Assembly (NCBI GenBank): GCA_024195265.1 | Contig: JAJLRJ010000006.1 | Location: 5,083,615-5,147,614 of the forward strand | Reading direction: 5' to 3' | Length of the DNA stretch: 64,000 nucleotides | Source of the DNA: Dendrophyllia cribrosa | Taxonomy: Eukaryota > Cnidaria > Anthozoa > Scleractinia > Dendrophylliidae | In this document: piece by piece, positions 47,176-56,374 of the stretch | Layout of the letters: every line of letters begins with the position of its first letter | Position numbering within the stretch: position 1 is the stretch's first letter | Made by a program: the position numbers and the translations under genes | The notes under the pieces: generated by a model | Told to the model about the DNA's origin: nothing | Databases searched by the model: none | Seen by the model: only the letters and a program-made list of their open reading frames with translations

Positions 47176-47841
47176 ATTTCCCTTTCGTAAACGGTCGATG
47201 CCATTTTTAACGGTCGATGCCATTATTAGCAAACGGTCGATGCCATTTTTAAGGGAGAGGCTGTACCTTTCCAAACAAGCTCAGTGATTGGTTAACGAAA
47301 CAATAGGTTAAACAACACAAACAATAGCCCTAGACCTAAACACAATAGAAGCTACAGTACTACGGGGCCAATAAAAATAGAGGTCTGGAAGAGCTACAGT
47401 ACTACTCATTTTTAACGGTCGATGCCATCATTAGCATTCATTAGTAACCAAGCCTTTTTGTAATGGTTGATGCTATTTCTCTCTAGTTTATGCCTGGATT
47501 GGGACGAAAATAGGCTATCATTATTAGATAAAATTGGGCCTAGGTAAAGCGATTATTAGATCTAAGCTAGATTCGCGGTTAGGTAAGATTTAGGGTTAGG
47601 GTGACCCGTTATTGATGTATATTAAGAAAAGCACCGTTTATAATTAAATTTTTCTTGGATTTGCCGGATCAACCCAGTGGTCTAGTGGTAAGAGAGAGAT
47701 GTTAGCATGCAGAGGTTCCGGGTTCGATTCCAGGTAATTATATTCCATTTTTCTTTTTCTGATAGAAAAAATAATTCTAAAATTGGTGAAAACTTTTCTA
47801 AGTGTCGCTAAAATGGCAACGACCGTTTACGAAAGGGAAAT
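47176..47841. mobile_element. TIR element carrying a tRNA-like sequence
   Basis: Ends atttccctttcgtaaacggt and its exact complement (47821-47841), pairing on through cgatgccattttta with two mismatches. Inside are four acggtcgatgccat repeats and, at about 47667-47738, a tRNA-like sequence. No transposase. Confidence 0.85.
47667..47738 (+). tRNA. tRNA-like sequence (pseudogene)
   Basis: An A-box-like tggtctagtggtaaga and a B box ggttcgattcc stand at normal tRNA spacing, with a T stem having one mismatch. The acceptor ends do not pair and the anticodon arm is poor, so it is a tRNA relic or SINE head rather than a working gene. Confidence 0.4.
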
Positions 47842-48704
47842 GCGCCCCGCCGAACGCCCGCCGAACGCCCGCCGTACGCGTTGGGCTAGCTCGCTGGCGC
47901 GTATGACGTCGCAAAACATGCGCGTGTGACGTCACAAAACATCCGGGATCTTTTAGGCTTTGTTTTTCGCGCGGCTACACAGCCGTCAGCTCGGTAAACA
48001 CTTTAGCCGTTGCAGGATTTTTATGCTGTTTTTAGCGGAGAATTAAAGTCGTTATTACCCAACATTTTTTTTGGCGGTTTGCTACTCAAGACAGGATACA
48101 AATTAAGGGATACTCAGATACCGCTTTAGTGGAAAGAGAAGAGCTTTCAGGGATAAAATCTTGCTTCGAGGAACTATATACGGTTTTAGCAATGTGAAGA
48201 GATGGGTTCGTTTTACGGATTTCAGCACCAAAGCGGAGATTTAAAGAATTTCCAAGTACAGTAGTCGCCGGAGGGACTTAAAGGTAAAACAAATTACATT
48301 TTTCGATGGGAATTTATCTTGATATCAATCTGTGATTGACTTTTTGTTTGTGTTCTCGTTATGTTTTGGAGAATTGTTTATAAACGTGTAGCTTAAATTC
48401 AGTTGTATTAATTTCTTGAATTTCATCAAAGACACGGCTCGGCCTCCATGCGCTATAAATGGTACGCGTTTGCTTTTAAACAAACTCATGGAGATTTGCA
48501 TAAAATTTTTCGAAAGAAGATTGTGTTGTCCATTTTTATGTGTTTGTTCATTCATTACAGAGATTAAAAAGCGCTTTTATGTAAACAAAACAAGACTTAG
48601 ATTTTATACTCGCGTCGCCTTATGCAAATATGCCTTTTGTGTATTTTTGCAATTTTGATTTCCACATCAGTTTCTCGGGCATTTTTTGACAAGCAACAAC
48701 TGTA

Positions 48705-49331
48705 CAGGGTGTCCCAAAAGTTCGTTCCTCTACTTTACAGGCCTGTATTTTATTCTATAGTGACTCATGTTATAGCCTTTTAATAAAAACTTTCACAAAA
48801 ACAATCTAATTTAATGTCCTTATTACTTACGGGGTTAAATGCAACAGGCCTTTATTTCATGTTCCCGCTAAAATGAGATTATAAATCGCGCGCGAAAATT
48901 TCCCGCCATTTTACGGCATTTCACAACCGCGAGTTGCTCTGAATTAATTGTCAGTGTTTTGCTTAGCGGCTCATAAAATGAATCCTCTCAAAGCAAAAAA
49001 ATCTACTATTTACGAGCACAATCATCTGTACTTAGATCTTTTGGTCTTTCTGTTCAACTAATCGCCAAACTACTCGAAAAAAAGCAAACGGCGGCTCAAA
49101 CTAGCATGGGCAAACGTCCGGTTTCCTACGCTACACGAATTACCACACTCCATGCCGAGGCAGCTACGAAATGAGATAAAAAAATAATGGAGGCCACTCA
49201 GGCTACTAAAACTACGTTTGAAAATAGTGTACATAACAGTAAAGAACTGCTGGTATTTTGATGCACATATCGCTTGTGAATCAAAAGTTATTTTAATATA
49301 AATCAGAGGAACGAACTTTTGGGACACCCTG
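48705..49331. mobile_element. Tc1/mariner-family element, non-autonomous, with empty site known
   Basis: 27-bp TIRs (cagggtgtcccaaaagttcg.. and its complement) sit between TA dinucleotides. Copies A and B of the host repeat show the uninterrupted site (aactgtatttta). The 627-bp interior keeps relics of a transposase: a helix-turn-helix-like FGLSVQLIAKLLEKKQ around 49028-49090 and, further on, an SMPR motif like the C-terminal end of mariner transposases, in a different frame and with stops. Confidence 0.92.
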
Positions 49332-50144
49332 TATTTTCGGAAAATAGTCGTAATAGTTATTCTAGACGGAGAAAAAGTTGTTTTTGTGAACTTTTGTACG
49401 GTCTAAATGTACTGTGCAGACGGTCGGGTAATACTGTTTTTGAGAATTGCTAAAATTGAAAAATAGCCCGGTCGTCAATATTAATCTTAATTCTTGTGCT
49501 TCCGACCTTTCACCTATTAGTTAAGTTTCATCTTAGTTAAGCTTGTTCAGAGGGCGCCGCTGTTAGGCCAAGCCTAACTATATATATATTATTATTCCAT
49601 TATTTGTCAGAACTGGTCGGCCAGACTGGTAAATTTGGAAATAGTATGCACCCTTTTGATGGACTTGTAGTAACAAGTCTTCAAAAAGATGCATTCTAGT
49701 TACAAACGGACCGGTCTGGCCGGCCAGTTCTGACAAATGGTAAGCGCCCTAAGTCTTCCTTTGTGCGATGATGACCCCAATTATGGAAAATTGTCCAATT
49801 AGTTTTTGTGCGGTTCTGGAGTACCTAATGCCACGTGTTTATATGTGGAAAATGTATAAAAAATGTCGCACGCGTTATTTCAAAGGGCTTGGTGATATTA
49901 TGTCATAAAGTTCAACAGGGATAAAGAGGCCAAAAACGAAAGAACTTGTTCCAGGAGTTCAGATCGTGGGACGCGACGCGAAGGGAAAATTGCGGGCGAA
50001 GAGATAAGAGAGGAAACTGGGGAGAGAGTAACCACTTGCAATATTTTTCTATCTCGCGCCGCCTATCCTTTGCTTCCAACTCGTGAGCTAAACGCCCAGA
50101 ACGGGCTAACAAGGAAAAGATGTTCGTTTATGTTCTAAATTTCT

Positions 50145-50217
50145 GCCTGGTTAGCCGAATTGGTAGAGCGCCAGTCTGCAGAGCGGGAGGTCGCGGGTTC
50201 GAATCTCGGCCAGACCA
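50145..50217 (+). tRNA. tRNA-Cys(GCA)-like head of a SINE
   Basis: The 73-base sequence folds as a tRNA with anticodon gca: acceptor gcctggt against gccagac (one mismatch, one wobble), D arm ttagccgaattggtagagc, anticodon loop ctgcaga, T loop gttcgaa. Mismatches in the acceptor, anticodon and T stems and a missing terminator argue for a SINE promoter, not a working tRNA. Confidence 0.6.
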
Positions 50218-50548
50218 ACACTCTGAGGGCGAAAGTGCTGCCTTTGCTATGACTTCTGCAAATGGTTTGACCTTCACGTGACTCGCATGATCACCTAGAA
50301 ATGGCGGTCCCGTATCCGATGGGGACGTAAAAGAACGACTGAGGACGTAACAAAACCTTGGCTGTGACCACCCTCAGTGCCATACATTGTTCATAGGTGG
50401 AGTGGGGAGATGAGATCAACAATGGACGGTTGCCTGAGGCGGTTCCCTGAGGCGCCTTCATGAGCTGACGTCCGATCTCATATTCATAAGTGCACATAAA
50501 CCGCCATGAGACGCAAGTGATATGTGCACTATTTAAGTCATTCATTCA
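50145..50548 (+). repeat. tRNA-Cys-derived SINE
   Basis: The tRNA-like head is followed by a ~320-base body (cgaaagtgctgcctttgcta, cgtatccgatggggacgtaa, gagctgacgtccgatctcat) and a short tail with cattcattcattg, a typical SINE end. Sited in the intron of the death-fold gene. Confidence 0.7.
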
Positions 50549-50797
50549 TTGCTATTCATACTTATATGGAGAGAATCCAGTAAAAACGAGGTAGAGGAAT
50601 GGGGGAAGGGGGAGAGACTGAGAAGTGTCTTTAACTGATATAAACATTTCTAGTACTATCGAGGCGTACCCGAAGCTCCTAGCTAGCCTAGATCTACTAG
50701 TGATGTGTGTGCAATTATTATAAAATGGAATCGAACCAAAAGATGAAGAATCGTGAGAATCAATATTGCAATTGTACTTTTCGGGGTTGTAACTAAC

Positions 50798-51003
50798 CTT
50801 CATCCTGTGCATGTTGTGTCCATTTATCCATGACAGTTGAAACAGCCATTTCAAATTTCTCATTCTCTTTCTGTAGTTCTTCCTCCTTCTGCTTCATCTC
50901 CTTCTCGATCTTCGGCTTTTTTTCTTTCGTCCACTGTTCTCTAGTTTTCATCAGCTCTTCTAGTTCTTTTTTCATCGCAGGCAGGTCCTCTTCCTGGAAA
51001 CTC
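50798..51003 (-). CDS. Death-fold/coiled-coil gene, exon 2
   Basis: Minus strand: acceptor ccctttag, donor gatgaag/gttagt. Encodes SFQEEDLPAMKKELEEL and a highly charged Glu/Lys heptad-like stretch (EKEMKQKEEELQKENEKFE), a clear coiled coil. One base completes the proline codon of exon 1; it ends with one base of a glycine codon. Confidence 0.75.
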
Positions 51004-51011
51004 CTAAAGGG

Positions 51012-51240
51012 AGGTAGGTAGGTAGGAAACCTTTATTTAAACACGATAAGAAATAAAACCTTACAGCTTGTGTGGTCCTGTACCAGTGAACTATAAATTA
51101 ATCTAAAAGTTATTTAAACTACAAACTCCTTAAGATAACACTTGCTAAGATCACACTAAAAACTCTAAAAGCTCTAAAACATTTAAATTAATTAAATATA
51201 TACAAATTCAAAACTTACAGTAGAAGCAAAAGTTAAGCTT
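51012..51240. other. Intron 1 of the death-fold gene
   Basis: AT-rich; starts with a ggtaggtaggta run and otherwise resembles a retroposon 3' end. No coding sequence. Confidence 0.4.
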
Positions 51241-51285
51241 ACATCAAAACTAAAATCATTAAAATGCTTTTCACTGATCACTTAC

Positions 51286-51986
51286 GGGACGTTGTCATAC
51301 CTTTTTCTTGCTGTTCCCGGCGTATGCTTTGCGGGTTTTTCCTTTTCCAAAAGCTCTTTTAATTCCATTTCCCTCATCTTTGCACTCCCATCCTTCCTCT
51401 CTTCCTCCCACTTGCTTTCCTTCAACTCCTCCGTTTGTCTGAATACTTCCATTGCAGGCTTTGCCGTTAATTTGATTAATTCGCTCCGTGAATTGAATTC
51501 TTTAAAAAATGATCCAATTCTTTCAGCATTATCGTCTGCAACATACATATTGAAGTCGATAATCAAAACTTCTGCTTTAGTGTAAAACTTTGTAGGGCGA
51601 TTACTGGCATTCGCGATCGGCAACTTTCCAATTTCTTGCAGGGAAAGAGCAGGACGAAGTGTCCGTGGTTTTACTTTCTCCAACAACTCTACGATATCAT
51701 ACAACTGCAACGCTTCGAAAACGTCTTTTAACACCTTGACTGGAGTGTCGGGAAACAACTCGCTAATTTCCATTAGTCTCATGGAGTTTAATTTACGAGG
51801 ATCAAGCCCATATGATTTATAAAATCGTTGCAAAGCACTATAGTCAAGTTGAAGTCTCCATGCCAGTTCTAAGGTCACTTGTTTACTCAGATCTTTCAAG
51901 CAAAGGTTAAAATTGGAATCTATAAATGGAAGTGAGAACAGTTCAAGATCAGTAAGTAAGAAAGACAAATTGCTAAGGGCAGACAT
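51286..51986 (-). CDS. Death-fold-like protein, exon 1
   Basis: Minus strand, ATG at 51986, donor acgtccc/gtaagt, 233 full codons. Residues ~25-105 look like a death-fold domain: a helix with LSKQVTLELAWRLQLDY, then YGLDPRK, then VLKDVFEALQLYDIVELL, the pattern seen at the last helices of death domains. Residues ~170-230 are charged, coiled-coil forming. Spliced length is about 443 aa. Proteins of this build are often adaptors in innate-immune or apoptotic signalling, but I recognise no specific orthologue. The death-fold assignment rests on pattern only. Confidence 0.7.
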
Positions 51987-52189
51987 TGTTTGTATTTTTC
52001 ACAGTTGTGTTGCCAAAGACAAAAGACAACAGTTCTTGTGAACTGAGATAGAACAATTTTTAACACAAGTGAGTGTCGAGAGTAGTAGTTCGCGTTTTTG
52101 TTTAGTTTTGTACTACTACGCTTTCGTCATGGACTTGCAAGTGCAGAATTTTATTTTTTAAAAATCATTATTAATATTGTTGTTTTGAA

Positions 52190-52350
52190 TGTGTATCTTT
52201 TTAATTGATTAAAATATACTCGTGCCAATTTTTCAACCAATCAGTAGTAAAACCAAAACTAATCGTAAGTTTCAAGCGAGTTTTCCCGCTTTGTACTTGC
52301 TTCGAGTTCTGAACTAAGTTTTGCGTCTGTAATTAGAGTGATTACTTTAG
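52190..52350 (-). repeat. Dispersed repeat family 4, fragment
   Basis: aaaatatactcgtgccaatt, tttcccgct and cttcgagttctga are degenerate family-4 segments. This marks host DNA immediately left of the viral element. Confidence 0.4.
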
Positions 52351-52622
52351 TTTTGTCAAGACTTCCCATAGGCAACTATTTGGGCTGAGTAAAGGGTATA
52401 GGAGAGTCTGGTAACGAGTATAAAAATGCAACTGACAAGGAAGGGGGTAGGAGAGAAAAAAATTGCTCCCCACCCCCTCCTGTCCTATTTTTATTTCAAT
52501 TTGCCCCAGACCCCAGAGTGGCCTGCAGAGGAGGAAAGAGAAACTGTAAAAGGTTTTGACTGGAATCACCTACCCATGATCATACAAGTCGCAAATTAAT
52601 GAGACGGCAAGTGAAGAAATCC

Positions 52623-52704
52623 TACCAAGGTTATAATATATAACCTACTAATAACCTAATATATAATAACCTAATATATAATCCTACCAAGGTTATAATA
52701 TATA
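52623..52704. repeat. AT-rich direct repeats at the edge of the viral element
   Basis: taccaaggttataatatata occurs at 52624 and again at 52685, with ataacctaatatataat units between. Just left of the hairpin. Confidence 0.7.
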
Positions 52705-52892
52705 GTAGTTAGTGACGTTGGTGATTCGGGATCACCCCCAAAGACCCCTATAGAGCCTTATTTTAATGATTGGCACCGCCACCCACTGGTCCTCCTGCCA
52801 GTCGGCCCAGTGGGTGGCGGTGCCAATCATTAAAATAAGGCTCCATAGGGGTCTTTGGGGGTGATCCCGAATGAACCAACGTCACCAACTAC
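52705..52892. repeat. 188-bp hairpin at the left edge of the viral element
   Basis: Two ~86-base arms (starting gtagttagtgacgttggtga; right arm starting ccagtgggtggcggtgcc) pair with a 2-nt bulge and a few mismatches, leaving a 16-base loop. The position, next to the first viral gene, fits a terminal structure, but a MITE is possible. Confidence 0.85.
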
Positions 52893-52902
52893 TCACTGTG
52901 AA

Positions 52903-52980
52903 TGCTGGTCCGGTACGAGATCACCGGAGGGCCCGGCACGAGATCACCGCTGTGAATTGCTGGTCCGGTACGAGATCACC
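52903..52980 (+). repeat. Direct repeats (tggtccggtacgagatcacc)
   Basis: tggtccggtacgagatcacc occurs at about 52906 and 52961, with a degenerate cccggcacgagatcaccgc in between, spaced 25-30 bases. Placed just upstream of the first viral gene; may be control sites. Confidence 0.8.
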
Positions 52981-53036
52981 ACCCCAGGGAGGTATTGACA
53001 ATTGAAGAAACCACATTACCTCATATAAACGTGACA

Positions 53037-53597
53037 ATGTCTCTCGGCAACGAAGCCATGACTGCCGTTGCGTTTTTGAAAATGCGTAGAATCCCTTTGA
53101 AAGAAGGTGATGACTTATACGCAAAGAACAAAGGGACGTTCGAATACAACCCTTGCAGACATTGCGGTTTAAACTTCACCCAAGGTCATTCTCTTGTTGA
53201 GCATCAAAAATACGCTTGCAAGAAGCTGAGAACAGAAAAACGACCGAAACAGATTTGCCCCGGCTGCAATCGAGCAGTTTCTAAAACAACGGTTTACAGC
53301 CACTTAAGAAATGGTTGCCCTCCCGTGAAAAACAACCCTCGAGTTTTTATACAGCGAGAGGTTGTTCGAGATGTTTTTGCAAACATTAGCCAGCATGAAT
53401 TGAATGTCTGGCTTGACGAGCAAGAACAAGAACCATTTAAAAACAAAAACCTGGAGGCTCTCAACCCCTTACCCAGGATCCGAGATTTGAGCTTTGTTTC
53501 TGATTTCATCGAAGGCAAGTCATCACTCGCAGCCTTTCAAACTGAGTTGAGCGGTTATCACCAATTGAAGAAACAATCACACTTCGTATACCAATGA
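53037..53597 (+). CDS. Viral two-zinc-finger (C2HC) protein
   Basis: 186 aa from ATG 53037 (chosen as the first ATG; no ATG lies upstream in frame). Two C2HC zinc fingers: C40-C43-H56-C61 and C74-C77-H89-C94. Rest is helical, with an acidic C-terminal half. Its stop overlaps the start of the recombinase gene (ATGA, 53594-53597), so the two are probably expressed together, for example by re-initiation. It lacks the TATATAYAC motif of the virion genes; upstream is catataaacg. A nucleic-acid-binding partner of the recombinase is plausible but not shown. Confidence 0.85.
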   Translation: MSLGNEAMTAVAFLKMRRIPLKEGDDLYAKNKGTFEYNPCRHCGLNFTQGHSLVEHQKYACKKLRTEKRPKQICPGCNRAVSKTTVYSHLRNGCPPVKNNPRVFIQREVVRDVFANISQHELNVWLDEQEQEPFKNKNLEALNPLPRIRDLSFVSDFIEGKSSLAAFQTELSGYHQLKKQSHFVYQ

Positions 53598-54706
53598 TGG
53601 CGACAACACAAGAGTTCATGAACTTCCTCAAATCGAGACAAACTGGCCTGAAACAAAAGAGTGCCGACTGGCTCTCAGCCAGACAAAATACAATTGGTGC
53701 CTCTGAAGTTTCTGCCTTGACAGGATCGTCGCCGTTCGAAACGCGAAGAAGCTTGCTCTTAAAGAAAATTCAGCCAACACATATGCTCAACAATGTGGCT
53801 TGTACCTGGGGCAATCTGTTTGAGCCGATTATACGCAAGTGTTTTGAGCAAAAACATTCTGTTTCTGTTTTTGGTCACAGCATTTCTCTTAATCTGTCAA
53901 GCGAGCATCCGCTTTATCGAAAGGTCACTTGTAGCCCAGACGGATACTTCATGAATACAGATAACACATTAAATCTGTTAGAATTCAAGTGTCCGTTCAA
54001 GCGAAAAATAGCGATGAACAGAATTCCTAGCTATTATCGCGATCAGATACAAACAGGGCTTGCTTTGAGTGGTGACATGGTCCCCAAAGGCTTGTTTGTT
54101 GACGGCTATTTCAGAATGTGTTCTTTAAAACAGCTTGAACCAAGTTTAGCTCACAATTCTTTTCTCAACGCCGGGAGAACATACAAAACAAAAAATAAAT
54201 CAACTCTTGCCTGGGGGGTCTGTTATCTATTTAGCAGACAAAACATTAAGATCAATCAAGTCGAACTTATTGATCTTGGAGCAACGCAAACAATTGCTTT
54301 GTTTGAACATGTCATGGGTTTAATTGCCACTAAAGAGATTTTAGTTTCATATGGCAAAATAAGAATGACGTTTACAGCCCGTGACGAAAATGCTGAATTT
54401 CTACGTTTAAACACCATGAAAGAAGCGTTCTCTAACCCGCGTAGAGAAGGGCCGAAACCTGTCGCAATGTTCGCTTGGAAATTGCTGGATCTCACTGAAA
54501 TTTGGGAGTTTAAAAAACCATATTTCTTGAGGGAAATCCAAAGGTCTGTTGAATGTTTTCATGAAAACCTATCAGAATTGAAAGGAAGAATCAAAAATTA
54601 TATTTACACCGAGGGCTCTGCCACAACTCCAAACACAGGCGATGACAAGGCCTTTTTGGAATCCTTTTTAATGAAGCAAGCGGCAAAGCTTACTCCAGAG
54701 TTCTGA
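53594..54706 (+). CDS. YqaJ / lambda-exonuclease-like viral recombinase
   Basis: 370 aa, complete. The PD-(D/E)XK core is present: GASEVSALTG (35-44), WGNLFEP (72-78), SPDG with the metal-binding Asp (114-117), LEFKCP with the E-x-K pair (129-134) and QIQTG (151-155). Family knowledge: such enzymes resect double-stranded DNA ends for single-strand-annealing recombination in phages and large eukaryotic DNA viruses. Here it would serve replication or concatemer resolution. It overlaps the zinc-finger gene by 4 nt and converges with the VLTF3-like gene with a 17-nt 3' overlap. Confidence 0.93.
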   Translation: MMATTQEFMNFLKSRQTGLKQKSADWLSARQNTIGASEVSALTGSSPFETRRSLLLKKIQPTHMLNNVACTWGNLFEPIIRKCFEQKHSVSVFGHSISLNLSSEHPLYRKVTCSPDGYFMNTDNTLNLLEFKCPFKRKIAMNRIPSYYRDQIQTGLALSGDMVPKGLFVDGYFRMCSLKQLEPSLAHNSFLNAGRTYKTKNKSTLAWGVCYLFSRQNIKINQVELIDLGATQTIALFEHVMGLIATKEILVSYGKIRMTFTARDENAEFLRLNTMKEAFSNPRREGPKPVAMFAWKLLDLTEIWEFKKPYFLREIQRSVECFHENLSELKGRIKNYIYTEGSATTPNTGDDKAFLESFLMKQAAKLTPEF

Positions 54707-55358
54707 ACGCATTATGCCATAAATATTCGTTTTTGATTATCATCGCATCAGACATCCATTGTTGTCTCAGGTAATTTATAATCACCCACTGCGGGGCTTC
54801 AAGCGGTGTTATTATGTTCAGGATTTTGTAGATCACAAACGTATAAGACATTCTCGGAAGCCGACCTTCTATTTGTTTGAAGACACGTTTCGTTTCATGG
54901 ATTTGATCGAGAGTCAACTGCACAGGCAGAATTTTGAGCTTTTTTATAAGTCGGTTCAGAGCATAACCAAATGAATAACTTCGTCCCGGTCGATGACTTT
55001 GTCTGTGGAAATTGTTTTGCTGCGTACATGCCTGACCATCATCATCGAGCACTTCCACACGGCCGCATCTTTTACAATAAAGTTCACAAGAATTGATTGA
55101 TTGCAAAAAGGGGTCACAACAGCCATAACAAGACAGGAGTCTTCGGGCCCGGCGTTCAATCTCCATGTCATTGTAATGTTTTTGAAGATATTGCTGCCCA
55201 ATCTCTGCCAACCCCACATCTTCGCATAACTGATAAAGTTTTTCCGGCAGGCACAAGCGGTGTATTTCTTTTGTGTAATCGCTGCCGTATAGCGAGCGAA
55301 GGATGGCAAATTTGTGCTCTTTGTCAAGTTGTCTGAGCCGTGCGCCAAACTCAGTCAT
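54690..55358 (-). CDS. VLTF3-like late transcription factor
   Basis: 222 aa, complete, minus strand. Residues C77, C80, C95, C98 form a zinc ribbon; after it comes YSFGYALNRLIKKL and a helical region ending in KILNIITPLEAPQWVIINYL. This matches the build of poxvirus late transcription factor 3 relatives found in large DNA viruses and polinton-like viruses (zinc ribbon, then Y/F-rich helices). Family knowledge: VLTF3 activates late genes, so it is a candidate reader of the TATATAYAC motif. Upstream of its own ATG is only taaatatagcc. The family call is from pattern memory, not a search. Confidence 0.75.
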   Translation of the reverse strand: MTEFGARLRQLDKEHKFAILRSLYGSDYTKEIHRLCLPEKLYQLCEDVGLAEIGQQYLQKHYNDMEIERRARRLLSCYGCCDPFLQSINSCELYCKRCGRVEVLDDDGQACTQQNNFHRQSHRPGRSYSFGYALNRLIKKLKILPVQLTLDQIHETKRVFKQIEGRLPRMSYTFVIYKILNIITPLEAPQWVIINYLRQQWMSDAMIIKNEYLWHNAFRTLE

Positions 55359-55479
55359 GGCTATATTTAGAGATTACAATTTTTCAATTGGAGGTTTCCC
55401 GTGACTTCCGGTGTTGTTGTGCTCGGGCCGTATTTAGAAAATTACGACTTTTCGAAGCTTCTCGGACATGCCGAAGCGC

Positions 55480-55630
55480 CCCACAAATGCCGAAGCACCC
55501 CAACTTTGTTGAAAAAAGTTTTTCTGGGGCGCTTCGGAATTTATTTTTTGAAAAAGTTTTTGTGGGGGGCTTTGGAATTTATTTTTTGAAAAAAGTTTTT
55601 GGGGGCGCTTCAGAATTTATTGGTGGGATT
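55480..55630. repeat. ~45-bp tandem repeat between two minus-strand viral genes
   Basis: ggcgcttcggaatttatttt followed by ttgaaaaaagtttttgggg occurs three times; to the left lie inverted partial units (gccgaagcgccccacaaatg and gccgaagcaccccaac). It fills most of the space between the VLTF3-like gene start and the next gene's end. Could be an origin or a transcription end. Confidence 0.85.
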
Positions 55631-55663
55631 TTTCTTTAGAAATGTAGAGATTGAAGCCAGAGT

Positions 55664-56350
55664 TTAATCTCTCAAATCGGATTTGGAGGCTGCGGTGAGA
55701 AGACTTATCTTTTTTTGAAACTCTTGTTTGACTTCCTTGCGAAGTTCGTTTTTGAGTTTCTCGAGGTCTGGCGATTGTGTTTGAGTGCCAACGTTTTTTT
55801 TAGCCTTAACACCATCCCTGATTGCAGCTTTGAGTTCGTGATATTTTTCCACCTCACGAGTAATTATGGTGAATTCTGCATCACTGATCCTCTTGTCTTC
55901 CAGAGCCTTTGAGACCAGTTCATAGACAGAGTTGCGTTTAGCCAGGGCCAGTGTGTAGATATTCTCGTGTTTGGTCACTTTTCGCTCCAATCGCTTGTTA
56001 GCAGCTGTAAAACCAACAGAGGACAGTCCACAGATGGTCGCGATGCCCGCAAGTGCTGGACCTGCAATTATTCCGAACCCAGTCAATGCGGTTGCAAGGG
56101 CCCCTGATGACAGCCCGACAGAAAGCGACCCCAGGCCAACAGCTGAGTAATGAACCAATGATTGGGTTCGTTTATATTTCTTTGCGACTTGTCTGTAATG
56201 CTCGGCTTCGTCAGACAGCTCTTTAAGCAAGTCAGAGATCTTTTTGAGTCGGAAGTCTTCTGCATTGATTTGAGCGATCTCACGCATGGGGTATAGCTGT
56301 TGTGTCTCGCTGTATTCGGGGGCTGATGGAAGCACATTGGCAGAACTCAT
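55664..56350 (-). CDS. Viral membrane protein with two hydrophobic helices (SLATT-like layout)
   Basis: 228 aa, minus strand. A charged helix (residues ~30-65) leads to two adjacent hydrophobic segments (about 70-90 and 92-118: VGLGSLSVGLSSGALATAL and GFGIIAGPALAGIATICGL), then a long charged helical tail. Similar proteins are common as hypothetical proteins in cnidarian genomes, where they probably derive from this virus group. The layout of paired TM helices plus charged helices resembles SLATT proteins. Preceded by atatatatacccc, so late class. Role in the virion membrane is inference. Confidence 0.8.
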   Translation of the reverse strand: MSSANVLPSAPEYSETQQLYPMREIAQINAEDFRLKKISDLLKELSDEAEHYRQVAKKYKRTQSLVHYSAVGLGSLSVGLSSGALATALTGFGIIAGPALAGIATICGLSSVGFTAANKRLERKVTKHENIYTLALAKRNSVYELVSKALEDKRISDAEFTIITREVEKYHELKAAIRDGVKAKKNVGTQTQSPDLEKLKNELRKEVKQEFQKKISLLTAASKSDLRD

Positions 56351-56370
56351 GACGTGGGGTATATATATGA
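56351..56370 (-). promoter_or_regulatory. Late-type motif before the paired-TM gene
   Basis: On the minus strand, atatatatacccc lies 5 bases before the ATG. Confidence 0.7.
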
Positions 56371-56374
56371 TTTT

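Larger units (their letters stand above)
47050..49575 (+). repeat. Dispersed repeat family 1, copy C (with two nested insertions)
   Basis: Head gcgggccgaaggcccg, ccatactcatagaacc and tcatttttcatggtcatggc as in copy A; middle cgatgggaatttatcttgat as in copy B; tail cttgtgcttccgacctttca. Interrupted by a TIR element at 47176-47841 and a mariner-like element at 48705-49331. All of it lies in the intron of the minus-strand gene. Confidence 0.75.

Noticed and set aside
50145..50217. Functional tRNA-Cys gene
   Set aside because: Stem mismatches and a SINE-like body and tail downstream favour a SINE.
52342..52569. 75-codon minus-strand frame left of the viral element
   Set aside because: No domain, no promoter motif, host-repeat context.
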